Part shown: positions 1-13,914 of the stretch, piece after piece
How positions within the stretch are numbered: the first letter of the stretch is position 1
How the letters are laid out: every line of letters begins with the position of its first letter
Assembly: GCA_015657535.1 (NCBI GenBank)
Contig: JADHZB010001530.1
Location: 124,001-188,000 of the forward strand
DNA: 64,000 bases
DNA from: Nephromyces sp. MM_2019
Lineage: Eukaryota > Apicomplexa > Aconoidasida > Nephromycida
Reading direction: 5' to 3'
Program-made: the position numbers and the translations under genes
The notes under the pieces: model-generated
What the model saw: the letters and a program-made list of their open reading frames with translations, nothing else
What the model was told of the DNA's origin: nothing
The model's database searches: none

Positions 1-678
1 TCAAGTTGTGCAGAGAGCTCTATAGAATCTAGCCGCAAGCATCATCAAAGGGAGGAGATTGTGTATGCTTATAAAAACAGCAATACTAAAGCCAGAGAAA
101 ATGTTGTCGCGGAGATTTGTGAGGGGGACAACTTCATTGCATATATGGGGATACGTTTTCCTGGAGTATTTTCGTGGGTTAAGTTTATAGAAGAAAGAAG
201 CTCAAATTCTGGATATTTAAGCCATTCCTTAGGCTCTGCAAATGCTTCCAGTACCAGTGCAACTGGTGAAGATTGTCATGCATTTATCCAGGATATGCAT
301 GAAAAAAATTCTATGGTTGACGGGATGGCTCTTAGTGTCTCTCCTAAGCTTATTGATATGAAAATGGATGATCACGATTCGTTTGGCTTTCATTCTGCTG
401 CTTTTATGGACGAAGGGCAAAATGGGAACGCATCAAGCGGAACAGAACTTCTTCGTACTTTATATGAAGGTTTTCAACCCACTGTTGAGGCTTTCAACCC
501 TACGAGTCTCCAGGCAATTAAATTTCACGATATAGATTTCACGAATGATTCTGAAGGCTCGAAGATGTCTGAAAGAGATTTCATACCAGACTTCACTTTG
601 AATGCAGGATCGAATGACGTTTGGGAGGCATGGCCAACCATGGGGACTCCTGGGAAAGACTCTTCAGCTGATTTGTAG
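1..678 (+). CDS. 3' terminal exon of an unrecognised gene (5' end outside window)
   Basis: The frame is open from the first base to a TAG at 676-678, giving about 225 residues without an in-frame stop. I do not recognise a family. The first ATG-type Met is well inside the reading frame, and the frame runs off the left edge, so this is best read as the last exon of a longer gene. The protein is rich in Ser, Asp, Glu, Asn and Met, has no membrane segment or obvious domain, and ends in an acidic, probably disordered tail (TPGKDSSADL). The DNA after the stop is T-rich on this strand to about 2.2 kb, matching the sense-strand skew of the other genes and supporting transcription to the right. An additional splice site inside the frame cannot be excluded. 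Confidence 0.55.
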   Translation, partial: SSCAESSIESSRKHHQREEIVYAYKNSNTKARENVVAEICEGDNFIAYMGIRFPGVFSWVKFIEERSSNSGYLSHSLGSANASSTSATGEDCHAFIQDMHEKNSMVDGMALSVSPKLIDMKMDDHDSFGFHSAAFMDEGQNGNASSGTELLRTLYEGFQPTVEAFNPTSLQAIKFHDIDFTNDSEGSKMSERDFIPDFTLNAGSNDVWEAWPTMGTPGKDSSADL

Positions 679-3600
679 TTTAGTGTAGAGTGATCTTTTT
701 ATATGCTAAATTTTTAGCTCTGGTTAACTGGCATACTACCGTCCCCAAGAGTTTTTTTATTCTGATATGTTGCTACTATTGGGACTAAACTATGCGTCCG
801 TGGTGTGAGGTATTAATTATATATCGTCTTTTGCGTGGCTTGTTACGCAGTCCACTTTCAACATGTGCGAAAATTGTTACTCCTGTCTGCTCTGCTTGGC
901 ATACTAGGCATATCATATCATCAATAATGCGCTTTCCTTGACTTCTCTAGTGCAAAAGGCATGCTAATTGAATAGCTTTTCTTCAACTTTTTTAAAGAAG
1001 ATGATATATGTAGATTTCCCTACGTGTCGAAGTAATTTCTCTTCTTGGAGGCTAGTATGCAAAACGGTTTTTTATAGTTTAAATTTTTGTGGTTTTGTTT
1101 TGTGTTGTATATGTTTGGATTGCTTTATTTCTTTGCCATACTATACGGAGGCGTATATTCGAGTGTGTATATTATGGGCTTACCTGTGTGTAAAAACGTG
1201 GTCATTTCCTCATTAGATTTGTCCTACGGAGATTGCGTGATATGTGATGCTTCCTTGTTGATGCAATGCTTATATGTAATTTAGAGTACTTCTTTCTTGT
1301 GGCCAACCCCCCCCTTAGTATTTGGACTGCTATGTGGTTCAATCATGGTCGTTCTTGTATGTATGATTAATCATGAATGTTTCATTATACCTCCAACACT
1401 TCTATTTCAAGTGTGCGTATAACTCGATGTTTAACGTGTGATTTTAAAGGTGAGTTGTTCTGGTATTTTCCCCTTTCATCGATGTATCGTTGAAAGCACT
1501 AATAGCGTCTGTTTAAATTTACTTGCTAGCTACAGCTTACAAACCTCTGATTCTACAGATCTCACACTAGCTAACGCTGTCTATCGCTTAATAGAGAGCG
1601 CTTTACTATTTCTCCAGCACTTTGTGCTCTTCGAAATTTTCCGCCCAAGTTACTAATCTATTCAGCGCAGAAAGTATTTATGGACGAAGTCATGTTAGTT
1701 TTTCTGTACACATTTTGCGCTTCAAATATTTTCTGCCATAGCGATTGGAATCTTGGACGCAAATACAGTTGAAGCACATTTAATATATGCATCTTTATGT
1801 AATCTTTTACGTGGTCAGAGTACCTTATTTTTTGTTTACTTATCATAAAAGCAATTAAAAAGCTTTAAAAAAATTTTTTTTTGGCGCATATTTTTAATTC
1901 ATTAAAGATTTCCGGGAAATTAAATTTGAGGTCGGTTCATACGTTTTATTTTCTTGTATCCTCAGATCCTCCATTGAAATGTAGCTACTCTGGGCAGGTT
2001 TATGTAAGATGCTTGAACATCTCTCAATTCTAGCTTGAAGGAACGGCGATGGACTGGAGAAGTAGAAACAACTCATATTACTTTTTTTAGCAGCTGTCGT
2101 AGCTTTTGTGATGCTGATGATAGTAGTTCCATCATGGTTTTAGTGGTCACATTTTTTACAAGCTGCATCGAGCATACTTTAAGTTAAAAAAAGTGAGACA
2201 TGGACACCGTGGCTCCAACTTCTTTTTCACTGCAGCATGTCACGACACTTATTTATGCATTTAGTACAAAAGAATCGTAATACTTGGGTTAAATAAGTTA
2301 AATCAGTGGCTTTGAAAGAACAAAGCAGAACAAGATTGTTACGGAAAATTAAACAGGAGTTTGCCTTGGGAGCAAGAAGTTACGATTTTAAGAGAAAGGC
2401 ATTTAAATCGTTCTTCAAATTTTGTAATGCTTTCCTGTGCCTGAGTGCAAAGTTTTCTTGCCTTGTATCCCCTGCTCATATGTGGTAATATTTGTAGTTT
2501 GCTACCTATCTTCTTCAGCTCTTCGATCCTTTCTCCTCTTTTCGATGTCATCTGATACCATTTTTGCGGTATCCCCCACCTAAACGCCGTAAAGTTGATT
2601 TAAACCATGTAGGGTAGCTAGTTTTTCCTGTCACTTCCTGTGTATCATACTTCTGTGAGCTACAATTAAGTTGAATAGAATGCAAAGCTTTCATCATTTG
2701 ACCTGTGCTTAAGGAATTCTAGCAATGAAATAAAGGGAATTCTTTCTAAGTGTTCATTCCCACTATGGAAGTTAGATGTTATTATTTGGAAACTAGCTTG
2801 TTACCGCATGATGAGGTGTTTTGCACGCTTTTAGATTTAGTCGCGCGTACTATAGACAACATTTATTAGCTGACAGCTCTCTCATTATAGGTGCCTAGAG
2901 CGAACATCATTCTTAAAGCACGAAGTGAAGTGGGAGCGATGCAGTTTCCGAAGAGGGCGGAAGCATCGTGTGGCGATCGGCAATATTATGAGCCATGACA
3001 TTGTACATGTTTATGCTTTGGAACAATGAAAGCGTTTCTATATGGTACTTTCCGGTTAATAAAATCGCAAGCAATGAGGAAATTTGTATGATTGTAAACA
3101 ATTAATTGCCCTACGCGGTACACGGTAACGTTCAGCCTGCGGAGAACTCTGCGCACATTTTAGAACCCCGTGATTTAGTGCCTAGCTGCTTTCATGACCC
3201 GTGTGGTTGCACCTCACCCTAATTTCTAGATGATTTTCAGCGGGGCGGAGTTGGGCTGGAGCTGTTTCTCGCGTGATATCGGCAAGTAGAAAATGATGCT
3301 ACGCTGCCAAATATTTCGTGTTCATGAGGTGATGTTCATGGTAGTCTAGTCAAGGCATTAACTTATTAAATTGTTTGCCTATTGCGCTTATAAGATGCTC
3401 GAAGATATGGCCTTTGCATTACTTACTTGATTGCCACTGGCCAGCGGATCACCTGCCTTCTTGGTCTCTTGCATATCATTGTTTCTTTGCTGCTAATGAG
3501 GTGGCCTTGTGCTTATGTAGCGAAATGTAAGACATGAATTGAGTAATACCTTCTTACCGTAGCAGGACGTGCGTGACTTGTGTCCGATGCTTCTTGGTCG

Positions 3601-6600
3601 AGTTTCGATTTTTTAGTCTGAAAGATACGCAGATAGCTAAGCATCTATATTTCCGGCTAGATACCGGAGCAACCCTCATAGCGAGTCTTTTTATGTGCAC
3701 GCGAAAGCTATAGTACTATATGAATGTAGTACTTTGGATCATATCGCACTGTGTTATCGATTTGCTGCCCACTGGTGAAATTAGTGCGAAGGCACGATTT
3801 AATTGCCAAGTAGACGCTCTTACGAAATTACGCTCTACGAGCTCTTGCTGACGCGGGCTTCTTAAGCATGGCATAAACGGCTTTGCGCTGGAAATGCTTT
3901 GCTTTGCCCCTGGCTTGGCTTGGCTTGCCTTGACGGAGAGCCATACAACTAAACTAACCGTACGCGGTTACGGCACCGCCGTACCAAGTGCTCCACTACA
4001 GAAGCATTGAAGCACTAATGTACAGGGAACCGGCGGGGGGGTCAGCAGTAATGAATAATTATAGGAACTAGTAATTCCACTGCGGGAAAAGGTTGCTTAT
4101 ATATACCTACTCTTGCATAAAAACTGAAGCTGCGGGTTGCGTTACAGGCTATCGTACGTAGGCCTCACGCTATATTGCATCGATGGCAGCTACTAGGGTA
4201 TTCGTTTAGGGTACTCTTGTTCGAAATTGAAGGAGGTGCTCAGGCTTACAAAAGAGTATATTGCTAGTGGAAGTGTATTCAGCCCACCAATTTATCACGC
4301 GAATCTCCCTTCTGGTAATCTTTTGGGGGCTCCTGACTAATATTAGGTTCCGGACGGCTTGAACGCTGCGGAATTACCATGCTAGCGTGGAAGCCTTGCT
4401 GGTTTTCTAATATCCTATTCAGCGGCCTGGGATTGACCATTTGACTGGGCACCCTACCAAAATTCTGAAAGCCGTAAAGTAGGTACCGAGGGGCCCTGGG
4501 AGTAGCAAGTACTATTTTTTATAGCCTAACCTTATGCAACTTTTTTTGGCTACCAGAAAACCTTGCAGGATCACTAAATTCAAAAAGGGAAACATGAATT
4601 GTCCTGGGCTTTAAAGAGAGCATCTGAAATGAGTTTTTTCTCTCATAGGACAAACTTGTATGCTTGGGATACGACAAGCAAGCTGCTGGTTAACCAGAAC
4701 GCAGCCTGCAGGATCAATGCTCTTCTCCAGGACACTTTGTTGAAAATGCTACAATTGTAAACTTTTTTAAATGGCTCCATATTGAGACATCTTATAGCCG
4801 AAGACACACCGGCTGCTGGCAGAAATTCTCTTTTTTGCTTAGGCATGAAGCCATACACTTTAAGAGCGAGCTACCGATCTTTTTAAGTACCACTATTGTT
4901 TCAATCTGTAGGAATCTAATTGGCATTGCATAAGATGCTGTAATCACAAGTAGGCGACGCCAGATGACGGTACGTACACCTGGGAGCCGACGCGAAGAAA
5001 GGCAATACTAAGGCGCATCAGCAAGCACAGCAAAGTATATGCCACAGGGCCAGTCTCCCCTGGGATTTCACAACTGAAGAATTTTTGTTTCCTGTCCATC
5101 GCTAGTTCACCGCGACTCTCAACTCGCCACCGTGGGGCTATGATTGCAGTAGCCTTAACATTACACTAGTAGCTTTTCAGGAGTGGTGCACTATAATTCT
5201 TGGACTCCACAAACCAATTTGGGTAGCTTTCATAAATGCATGGAGGTATTAAGATACAAAGCGAAGTAACTATAGCTACTTCATTTAAACAGAATGTTTA
5301 TTCTTTTTTTTTCGTGGTTGAAGGCTATAATACTTGCACGACAAGGCCATTTTATGTAATACCTAGCGGGAGTTCGACGTGGTGTATGTGTGGTCAAGTG
5401 CGAAAAAGCCAATCCACAAGTTTTATTATAGCCATGAGTAACATGAAGATTTTTTTCAGTAGAAATTTCAGCAGCTGGACTACATCTTCTTGAATAAAGA
5501 AATAAATATTTTACAGGTCTTTCACATTCAAGAAATAATGAGCTTCTTCGATACAAGTTAACCAACTCGAATTACTATATGGACATTACATAGTCATAAA
5601 AAGCGAAATAACATTAAAATGACTAGTAAGCAGAGCAGTATATGCCACATTTAAAGACTTTGGGATTTTAAAAGGGGAATAGCTAATAGTGATAGCAAAA
5701 TTGAGCACGCCCCTTAATATAAAATAGTTTTAATAATAGTGATATCGCCCGAGAAGAAAAATGATCTAGTAACACCTCGTGCTTTAACTGAATAGACGTA
5801 ATAAAAAACTTCACAAAATGGGCAGCGCAAGATTTCCCACCATACTTGGCTTGGTGCGACCTAGTTTGGAGCATGCGTATTATTTCAAACGGGTAGATTG
5901 CCAGGCAGCATGAAAGTGTAAAGCTTCAAAACTAATCCTACCCGAGTTATTCTAATAAAGAAAATGCAGGTGAATGTATCGAGCACCGCCACAGTTAATA
6001 TATGCGTCCACCTTAGTGAAAAATACATCATTCTAAGCAAAGTGAAATTTGACAAAATAGTTATGGAGGATGTATCAATCCTGCATATTTCTTATAAGCT
6101 ATTATTTCGAAAAGGTAATAACAGCATCAGAGCACAAAAATGGCCTTAAATTTCCACTTTGCACGAACGTCGACCGAAAATTTCAGGTAACACAAAAAAA
6201 CTTAAATTTACAGAAATATCACAATAACGCGGAATCGAAGGATTGTCCATACTCAATGTGATCTTGCATGCACATGAAAAAAGCCTGAAGTTTCAATATT
6301 TGCCAGCTTTTTGATGTGGCTTGCGGATCAAGGCAAAGTAACGCAATGCAAAATTACTTTTTTATAACATACAAATTATGACAATACCTTCTACTTGGGT
6401 GCATATAAATGCATCAGCGCTGTTTCAAGCCATGCAGGATATGAGGAAAATAGCGCGGACACATAATTCATATATTTAAAAATGCGCTACAAATTAAGGA
6501 TTAAAAACAGGAGTCAATAACTTAGCAAGATGAAGAGATTATTTTATGTGATAATTTGCAGTTTATAAAGTGGAAAAAACACAGCCCGCCGTTTCTTTAA

Positions 6601-7530
6601 CGCTTCGTTTTACATCGCTTTTAAAAAAGTAGACTATAGAGGAAATCGCAACCCTCGAGTTGTACAATTTAATGAGCCTCACATATGATTAGTTAAGATG
6701 CAATTTTTTAATCAAATAAAACATATCCACAAGAATCTCGCAAAGAAGCTTATTCATATCCAAAATCTATTCGGCAGATCTTGAAACTTATAATAGATTC
6801 GGCAGCATCTTCCCATAAAGCTAGCTTTACGTGTGCACCACTTATTCCATTATATCATTTTTAACTAGAAGGAAGCGAAAACTTACAGGGAGATTCCAAC
6901 ATACGAAAATTACTAAAAAACGTGGTATCCAAATAAGTATACGAAATCTTACGTTGACAACAAGCATCCATATGATTTCAATACAATCAAAAAATTATGG
7001 AAAATTTTGCTTACCATAACAGGTATAAGCTATAGTACTAATTTATTCAAACCATGGAAACTTTTTGCAATGAACTATTTCTAAACGATGTCAGTAATTA
7101 ATAGAATATCACGGCATGAAAAATATAAATTTTTGAAGGGAATAGGTTTGCCAGCAAACAAGCAGAAATTACTTGCCAACAGTTTCAGACTGATGCAATC
7201 AAAAAATATTGACAGTGTCTACGCAAAGCTTCCCCTCGAGACAAATTACAACTGCTACAAAAAACAGGAAAATACGGCTAACCAAAGGAATAAAGCTATT
7301 TAGTATTGTCTGGGCAAGCATAATACAAATAGCTCCCATAAACAAAAACGCAATTGTGGTATTGCTGTAAGAAAAGGCCGGAGAAAGAACAAGCTCTCCA
7401 TGTGTATGGAAGCAGTCTCACACCTAACAATAGCTAGACTTTAAAACCGCATTAATCGGCAGAGCAAATTCGCTTCCTAGAAAGAGTTCGCTTCGCTGAG
7501 GCAGTGGACCCAACCGAAAAAAAAGTTCTT
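679..7530. other. Intergenic stretch, no convincing gene
   Basis: Nothing here can be assembled into a gene. Three parts differ in composition. From 679 to about 2.2 kb the + strand is T-rich, as expected of DNA transcribed past the upstream stop codon. From about 2.2 to 5.6 kb composition is balanced and higher in GC, with many stops in all frames. From about 5.6 to 7.5 kb the + strand is A-rich, as expected downstream of the minus-strand dynamitin gene. The short open frames present lack conserved motifs and paired splice sites. A small GGCTT direct repeat lies near 3910-3930. Confidence 0.5.
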
Positions 7531-9992
7531 TCAAAGTGCGTTAGGACTTATGCTTTTCATGCGGCTATCTAGTGCCTCCGCAGTACGTCTTGCCCACGAT
7601 ATGGTCGATTCGACTGTTTCTTTTAGATTAGATTGTTCGGAAGATAAGGTATGATGCAGAAGCTGAATTTCTTGTTGCTGTCCTTCAAGAACTGCAAGCA
7701 AATTAAGAAATGCAAAGTATAAGAAACGTAGAGGAAGACTTTTTGCAAAATCATATGCTTAACTTATCAAAAAAGCATAGTGAACATAAAAATATATCTT
7801 ACCAGATAAACGAACTGCAATGCCTCCAGCTTCGTTGTGGATACTTTTTAATATTTTTAGACGATTAATTATAAGCGGAAGGGACGAAATAATGCTTTTT
7901 GAACTGCTGCAAAGATCATACAAATATTCTAAACGTTGATCCGTCATAGCACTATCAAAAACTTCACGATGCCTCCCTTGCACAGCCTGAAGCTCCAGCA
8001 GCAAAGCCTAAGTTACAAAAGAGTAGTAATAAAATTTAATAAGTAATTTAGGCCATAGTAAGGCAAATACAAAATTCACAACTAACGTGCATTCGCTTGG
8101 ATATCGCTTCAACATCTTTGAGATCCAGAGCGCTCAAACGTTTGGAAATTGAAGTTACTGCTGTTCTAAGATCCGGAAAAGGCAGTAAAGGCGCTTTACC
8201 CATTCCAATTCTTTTTTCAATCTCACTTAGTCTATTTTCCAAAGAGCTTATTCTAGATATCTCCATTAGAGGGCTTAAGGACGGAAGGCAGTATATCTCA
8301 TATGAAAGTCCATCATAGGCTTTATCTTTGACAGAGGTAGCATCACCTAAAGCAATGTGATCCGTGGTAAAAGAAAATTTACGAGAAACTGAGGGGCCTA
8401 TATTCTCATGACAAAACAGCCTTACCAGCATTCGGTTCATTAGCAATTTGTTGCCCTTGTACCATCTTCACCAATGCCTTATAATCACTTTTTTTACTAG
8501 AAATGGGATCTACAGAGAATAGCTGCTCTACCCTCGGATCACTGCTGATACTTTTAACTTTTTGATATAAAGTGTTGACCTCTAAAAGCAGTGAGGAGGC
8601 ACTGTCTCCAAACATTATGTGGTTTTCATTGGGTAATAGCTTCTTTTTCCTAGATCCAGAGATGACACTAGTAGCTGTATTTTCATCTAAGTCATTTTCA
8701 TCTGAAAAAAGAATAGCATCGATATTCCATCATAATACTCAGAAAATTAACAAGCACTGTAGAACTGCTAGGTTTCTACAAAAAATTGGAGACATTATTT
8801 TCAAATGTCTCAATAAGTATTCCCGCGATAAAGCTTATTCAGCTTAAAAAAAGTTTTTCCATGACCCTTCATCTACCGTGATATCCTGTCATAGTTTTTC
8901 GATTTTGTCACACAATTAAAAACGAAAGGATAAGCAGCCTTTGGCACGAAACACCTTATTAAAAGACATGAAAGCAAAGAAGGCTCCATTCAAAAAAATA
9001 GATCAGCTCTTTAGTTAGTTCAAAAAATTGGGCTAATGGAAAAGGCTGCATCATCTAATACGCTAATAAAGAATAGGAAGAGGGTAAGCGGTCAAGACGA
9101 ACAAACCTGGTTGGTTAGCTATATAGTCTGTTATGTACTCCTTCAATTCTTCAACTTCTATTCGAAGCCTGTCCAGCCTACTCAAAGGTGTCTCAAACAG
9201 ATCAGATCCAAAAGGACCTCCTAGTATGCCAGTACCATCATTTTTCCCCTAATAAAAAAGTTGAAGGCTGATCTACCTTGCAAAACCTAGCTTTGACACA
9301 GCTTAATGTAAGGAGAAAAAGCTAAGTGAATATTGCAACTACATATCAAAATAGATTAATACAGATGATCCTGAAAAGGATCCTTACTTCATCAGCATAT
9401 TCATATGCAGCTCCTCCAACTCGGCGGTACGAGATGCTTGGCAGAAAGTTATTTCCTTGTTTCCCTCTAGCTGTGTCATGTAGCCTAGGTGTGGGCGACA
9501 ATTCCACGCTCGGCCTGATATGCTTGTAAGAAGTTTTAGATATAGGAGAGAAATCTCCATCATCTTGAAAACTGCCTTTATCCTTTTGATGGAACAACTG
9601 GTATGATTCTCGGGCTTCGTGAGAGTCCTCGAGAACCTCCTTCGTAAGTCCCCTGTAACTTGCTGCTGCATTTTTCCAGTTCTGTTGAGCGCCAACGGAT
9701 TCCTGAAAATCTTTAACACATGAACACAGAACGCAATCAATACGCACCTGTGAGATAGATTAATTGTATTTTTAGAAATTCAAATAAGTAGCTTAAGCAA
9801 CACATACGAAAAATACCGTTGTATAACAACGCTGTAAGACATGCACAAGGTAGCAAGCTCACCTCCGCCTTCATCCAGTAAAGAAGTTTGAAAATTTCCT
9901 TCAGGGATGTATTCATAGATTTCCTTCTCCTGAGGGGGATTTTCTATGTTTACCTTCAAAGGAATAGTAGTAGATTCGGGAGCATCCTTCAT
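7531..9992 (-). CDS. DCTN2: Dynactin subunit 2 (dynamitin, p50)
   Basis: p50 is the shoulder subunit of dynactin, the cofactor that joins cytoplasmic dynein to cargo. Exons on the minus strand: 9992-9863, 9710-9388, 9248-9107, 8701-8426, 8397-8087 (acceptor uncertain, see findings), 8007-7803, 7691-7531. All reading phases join cleanly and the product is about 515 residues (498 with the later acceptor); human p50 is about 400. The N-terminus carries EIYEYIPE, matching the conserved acidic D-x-YET-type motif near the p50 start. Later come ETPLSRLDRLRIEVEEL, the ETP plus first coiled coil; SSLENRLSEIEKRIG and SALDLKDVEAI, the family's paired helices; and SLPLIINRLKILKSIHNEA, close to the LPELVQRLxxIKxLHEQA signature. 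The last exon is a heptad helix ending SISPNAL. Start chosen as the first in-frame Met, about 20 residues before the acidic motif. The extra length falls mostly in exon 2 and the middle, in low-complexity linkers. Confidence 0.9.
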
Positions 9993-12900
9993 CTGCACTT
10001 CAATGGTTAACTATACGCTTAAGGTTATTTTTAAGAGAAAGCTATGCCATCAAAGGAACATATGCATATTCCGAAAGTTACTCCCGGGAAAATAGGAAAC
10101 ATAAAATGACTCTTACCGAAGGCTAGTAACTAATTGGAGTACAATCATGAACTTATTGGAACTACAAGTTCCCGTAGCTGCTTTTGTAAAAGGATTTATG
10201 AACTCAGGGCGCGCATTCTCTACAGAATGAACTGAAAAACTCTGCACTCATCTTATTTTATCACGAAGGCTTCCCAATTAAACAATCAGCTATACTATGA
10301 AATTTTCAAGCTCCAAAAGCAAGCGGAGACATGATTGCATTCAATCAAATTGAAAAAAGCTACTGTTGCTTCCCACTAAAGCTTTTTTATGGAATAAACG
10401 TCCGCGATAACTTATAAATATTGGGTACTTTAATCCTATTGTTGTAAACTAGTAGCTCTCAGATTTCTCGTTTCTACAGAAATTCATTCAAAAATTTTTA
10501 GACATGCACAAATACACGTTAGTGAAGTAACTCTCTAATTCTGCTTGATTATGCGGCTCCTTGTCAAAAAATTATCCTTGAGATTCGGTGAATGTCCATT
10601 TCATGGCATGCGGCAAATGTTTTTTTCAAGATTTGATTAAATTGAGAAAGGTCACTGCAAGCCGCTTCCTGCCGAACATGCGTGTAGACACAATACAATT
10701 ATATAGGTACTGGCAAAAGCGATATGGCGGCTAAAATTTATTAGGACAGCACGAGCGCGATGAGACAGTACGCAGTATGACGATTAGAGCGCTGAGTGAG
10801 GCATTGCTCGAGGTTACAAGATACTTAATACCAAAACGGCCTTACCGCCCTGCTGGAATGCTTTTCGTGGTTAATGCACTATATCTGGTAAAGTTTCTAT
10901 ATTTCCGTGCTATGGGATACTCCTTGAGCCTAAGACTTAACTTGAAGTATATAGTACGTTCAATTATACTGTACACCAATAACAATGGGTTCGGTGCAGC
11001 TCATTGAAAATTGATTTCTACGCATACTGTTTTGTTTTGCGGCAGGCAGGTCCTCAACACGACCTGTAGCGTCATGACAATGCTCAGAACAAGTGTTTTT
11101 GCCTTGGAACATAATCAGCAAACAGGAAGGTATTAATTCGTCTGATATTTTGCAGTAGCTGGCAGATAATGAGTAATAGTAATCTTCAAACATATTTGAT
11201 TGTGCACCTTAGTGTTAACTTCATGGTACACATGGAGCTCAGAGAATCGGCAATATTTACTTTGCTATTCCAACGCAAGCATATGAAATTTTGCCATCTT
11301 AGGTCGGCAAGCGGTCGAAATTTGTAGCGCGATTCAGGAATGGCAGAAGACAAGTGAAGAGGAAATCCCCTGAACTGTATTTTTTAAACGATTGTCCGAA
11401 TGGAAAAGCACAGATACTTGTGTGGTAGACTTACAGTCCTAACAGAAGCGCCGTGAAACCAACTAGGTGGAATAGCAGATGATGTTTCTCCATAAAGCTT
11501 GAAGATTTTCATCATATAAAATTTCTGGAGAATTTTTTTATGTTACTTGGTAAATAATGAGCACTTGAAGCAGCCGGTATCCTACATTAATGTGTTCGAA
11601 AGCTTTAAGTCGCACATTATTTGTACACTAGTCCCCCCAACGAAATAAGCATAGTTGGGTGCTTTCTGTTGCTAGAAAGTCTTCCATCTAGAATGCAAGC
11701 ATTACACTTACTATGTTATTCCAGAGGGAAAATAATACTTGACAGTTGCTAGTAGAAAAATGATAACAACAGCAAAAGTATCAAGGTTTGAGTAGCAACT
11801 TCTAATTGCTAAGAAGTTAGCCGAGCAGTGTGGGGTTATAACGCCCCATCCGCAAATTTTACCATTATGTATTTTTTTTTGATGATACGATCTGCATTGA
11901 GGGATAATGCGCATACTTACAGTATTAGGCAGTATCTTGCTCCGTACTTCACCACGAAGAAAAGGTTCTACATAAATTTTCATTCCTCTTGGAAGTACCC
12001 TAATTCTTCCGTCAGCAGATTCAACGTGTAAAGATTAATTGACGAAGAATTCATTCAAATTGTTTTTCCAATGAAAAGTTCTATAATTTGCAACTGCCCA
12101 GAGCACAGTTGCGTTCCCTTTCATTTTTACAAATTCCTTAGAACGCTTTGACATTGCCATCATTCACGTTTTGTAAATGGCATTTAACCGCTTCTATTGA
12201 GAGGCACCAAAGAAAATTTGGGTTTAGCTGTGCGGAAAACACGTAACAATATCATCTGCTTTTCTTCACCAGATTTCATTGCGGCAAAAATGTACCAGAA
12301 GTGTTGCACCCCGTAACTACTGTTAAAATTATAGGGAGGCAGCTTCCAATGCACTCTTTAACCATGATAATGTTGTGCTGTGTGCTAATATGTTCACAAT
12401 TATACTGCACTCTTATCCGAATTTTTTGCTACGGCTTTCGGTTTGGTTTTTAAGGAGGCACAGATTTGCTATTTTGCTGTGAAATGCTGGAAAATCCTGT
12501 AATTATAAGTAATTTGTAAGGTACTCGTAATATTATAAGGGCTAATTTGAGTAAGATGTTATTGGGCAGTGCGCTGCTAGGCAGTGTCGTGTATCTGGCG
12601 CTACTCTCTAGGTCAGAACATATTGAAAAGCGTCAGATCAATTCTCTCTTGCTTTTGTTTGCCAAAAATAGGTTTAGTTACGTATTAAACCACCAAATTA
12701 GGAGGTGCTAGATTGGTTGCCAATGCTATAGCATAATGAGCTTTTGTACTACAGGGCGGAATAGATGCGGTCAGCAGCCTTCAGCCTAGTGATTACAATA
12801 TCTTTTCCGATGGGGGCATAGGTAGTTCGCGTGAATCTGTACCTTCAGCTAGGGAGCGGCTTGCGAAGCAAAAAAAGAAGCTTGCCTGCGAGTGAATGAA

Positions 12901-13914
12901 TCGTAATTAAGATAGGTATAGAAATCATGAAGCTTTGCCCCCTTAACTCTAGTAGTAACGTTTAAAAGATTCTGTACCGCATTTTCGCCGGGAAAGGGAA
13001 GCCTTTCAATGTTACGGTGTATGTGATCTTTCCTTAGCGGATGATCTCTACCTTTTATAATAGTACTCCGGAATACCCCCCCCTGCGACAATTACACTTG
13101 GCGATCATTGTGATGATCTATGCACCTGCGTGCAAAGTTCTTTGCGATTGTGTTGCTTCGCAATAGAGGATCGTGTGAGCGATGTCAACCAACTTTTAGT
13201 AACTGAATGTTGCACCGCATTGAAGCACCTTCTCACCAAGACATAAGTTTACATTGTTGCTACTTGTGCGCTATATTTTTTTTTCCTTTGTTTGCTTTAA
13301 CTTCTTTGCATTTTTTTGTGTTGGGCTTAAAAAATATACTATCCATACTGATGGTATCTATCCCTAGTACTCCACCTTTTGAGGGAAATTATTTGGTTCG
13401 TACGTATGTTCCTGCGTGGTGCTGCATACGTTTTTTTGTATCGCGGTGTACCAGAGAGATTTGTATCCTGCCTATGTATTGCTTGATTTTTTGACAACTT
13501 TTGAGAGTGATTACTTGTGCAATGACGTAAGCTTCAGAATCCATCGTAGGGAAAAGTCGCGGTTGCTTGAAACTTATAGTGTTCACTTGTGTCTACGACT
13601 TATTATGCTAAAAGTGTAAGCGCTTCGGTGCAGGGGGAGCTTGAGGCTTGACTTTTGCCTTAGTTATGAGGCTGTGCTGAAATGTACCAGTTGCTTTTAC
13701 TGGAGGACGTATATGCTTCTTTTTGAACATGTGCGTTTTGCTTTATTTCACTTTTGCAGACTTATTCGTGAATTGGAGCGCTCTGGCAGTGGATTGCAGT
13801 AGCATCAATATTTTTGCCTTTAGTTTTATGATTCGATGAGAATTTAAGCGGAAACTGGCGTCTGGTTAAAAAAGAAAACTGGGACGTAATTTATGCACAT
13901 GTTTAGTCCTGAAA
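9993..13914. other. Intergenic stretch between divergent dynamitin and aquaporin genes
   Basis: Both flanking genes point away from this stretch, so it should hold two promoters. I see no exon with conserved protein motifs. A-rich skew from the dynamitin side fades by about 10.6 kb and T-rich tracts on the + strand begin near 13.25 kb, which suggests aquaporin transcription could start several hundred bases before the start codon I chose, leaving room for an unseen 5' exon. An 80-codon open frame on the minus strand at 12849-13091 has no recognisable homology. Confidence 0.45.

Noticed and set aside
9384..9740. 118-codon frame overlapping dynamitin exon 2
   Set aside because: It is a shadow frame; the other frame joins its neighbours in phase and carries the p50 pattern.
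12849..13091. 80-codon minus-strand frame
   Set aside because: No ATG start, no motif, balanced composition and no flanking splice logic.
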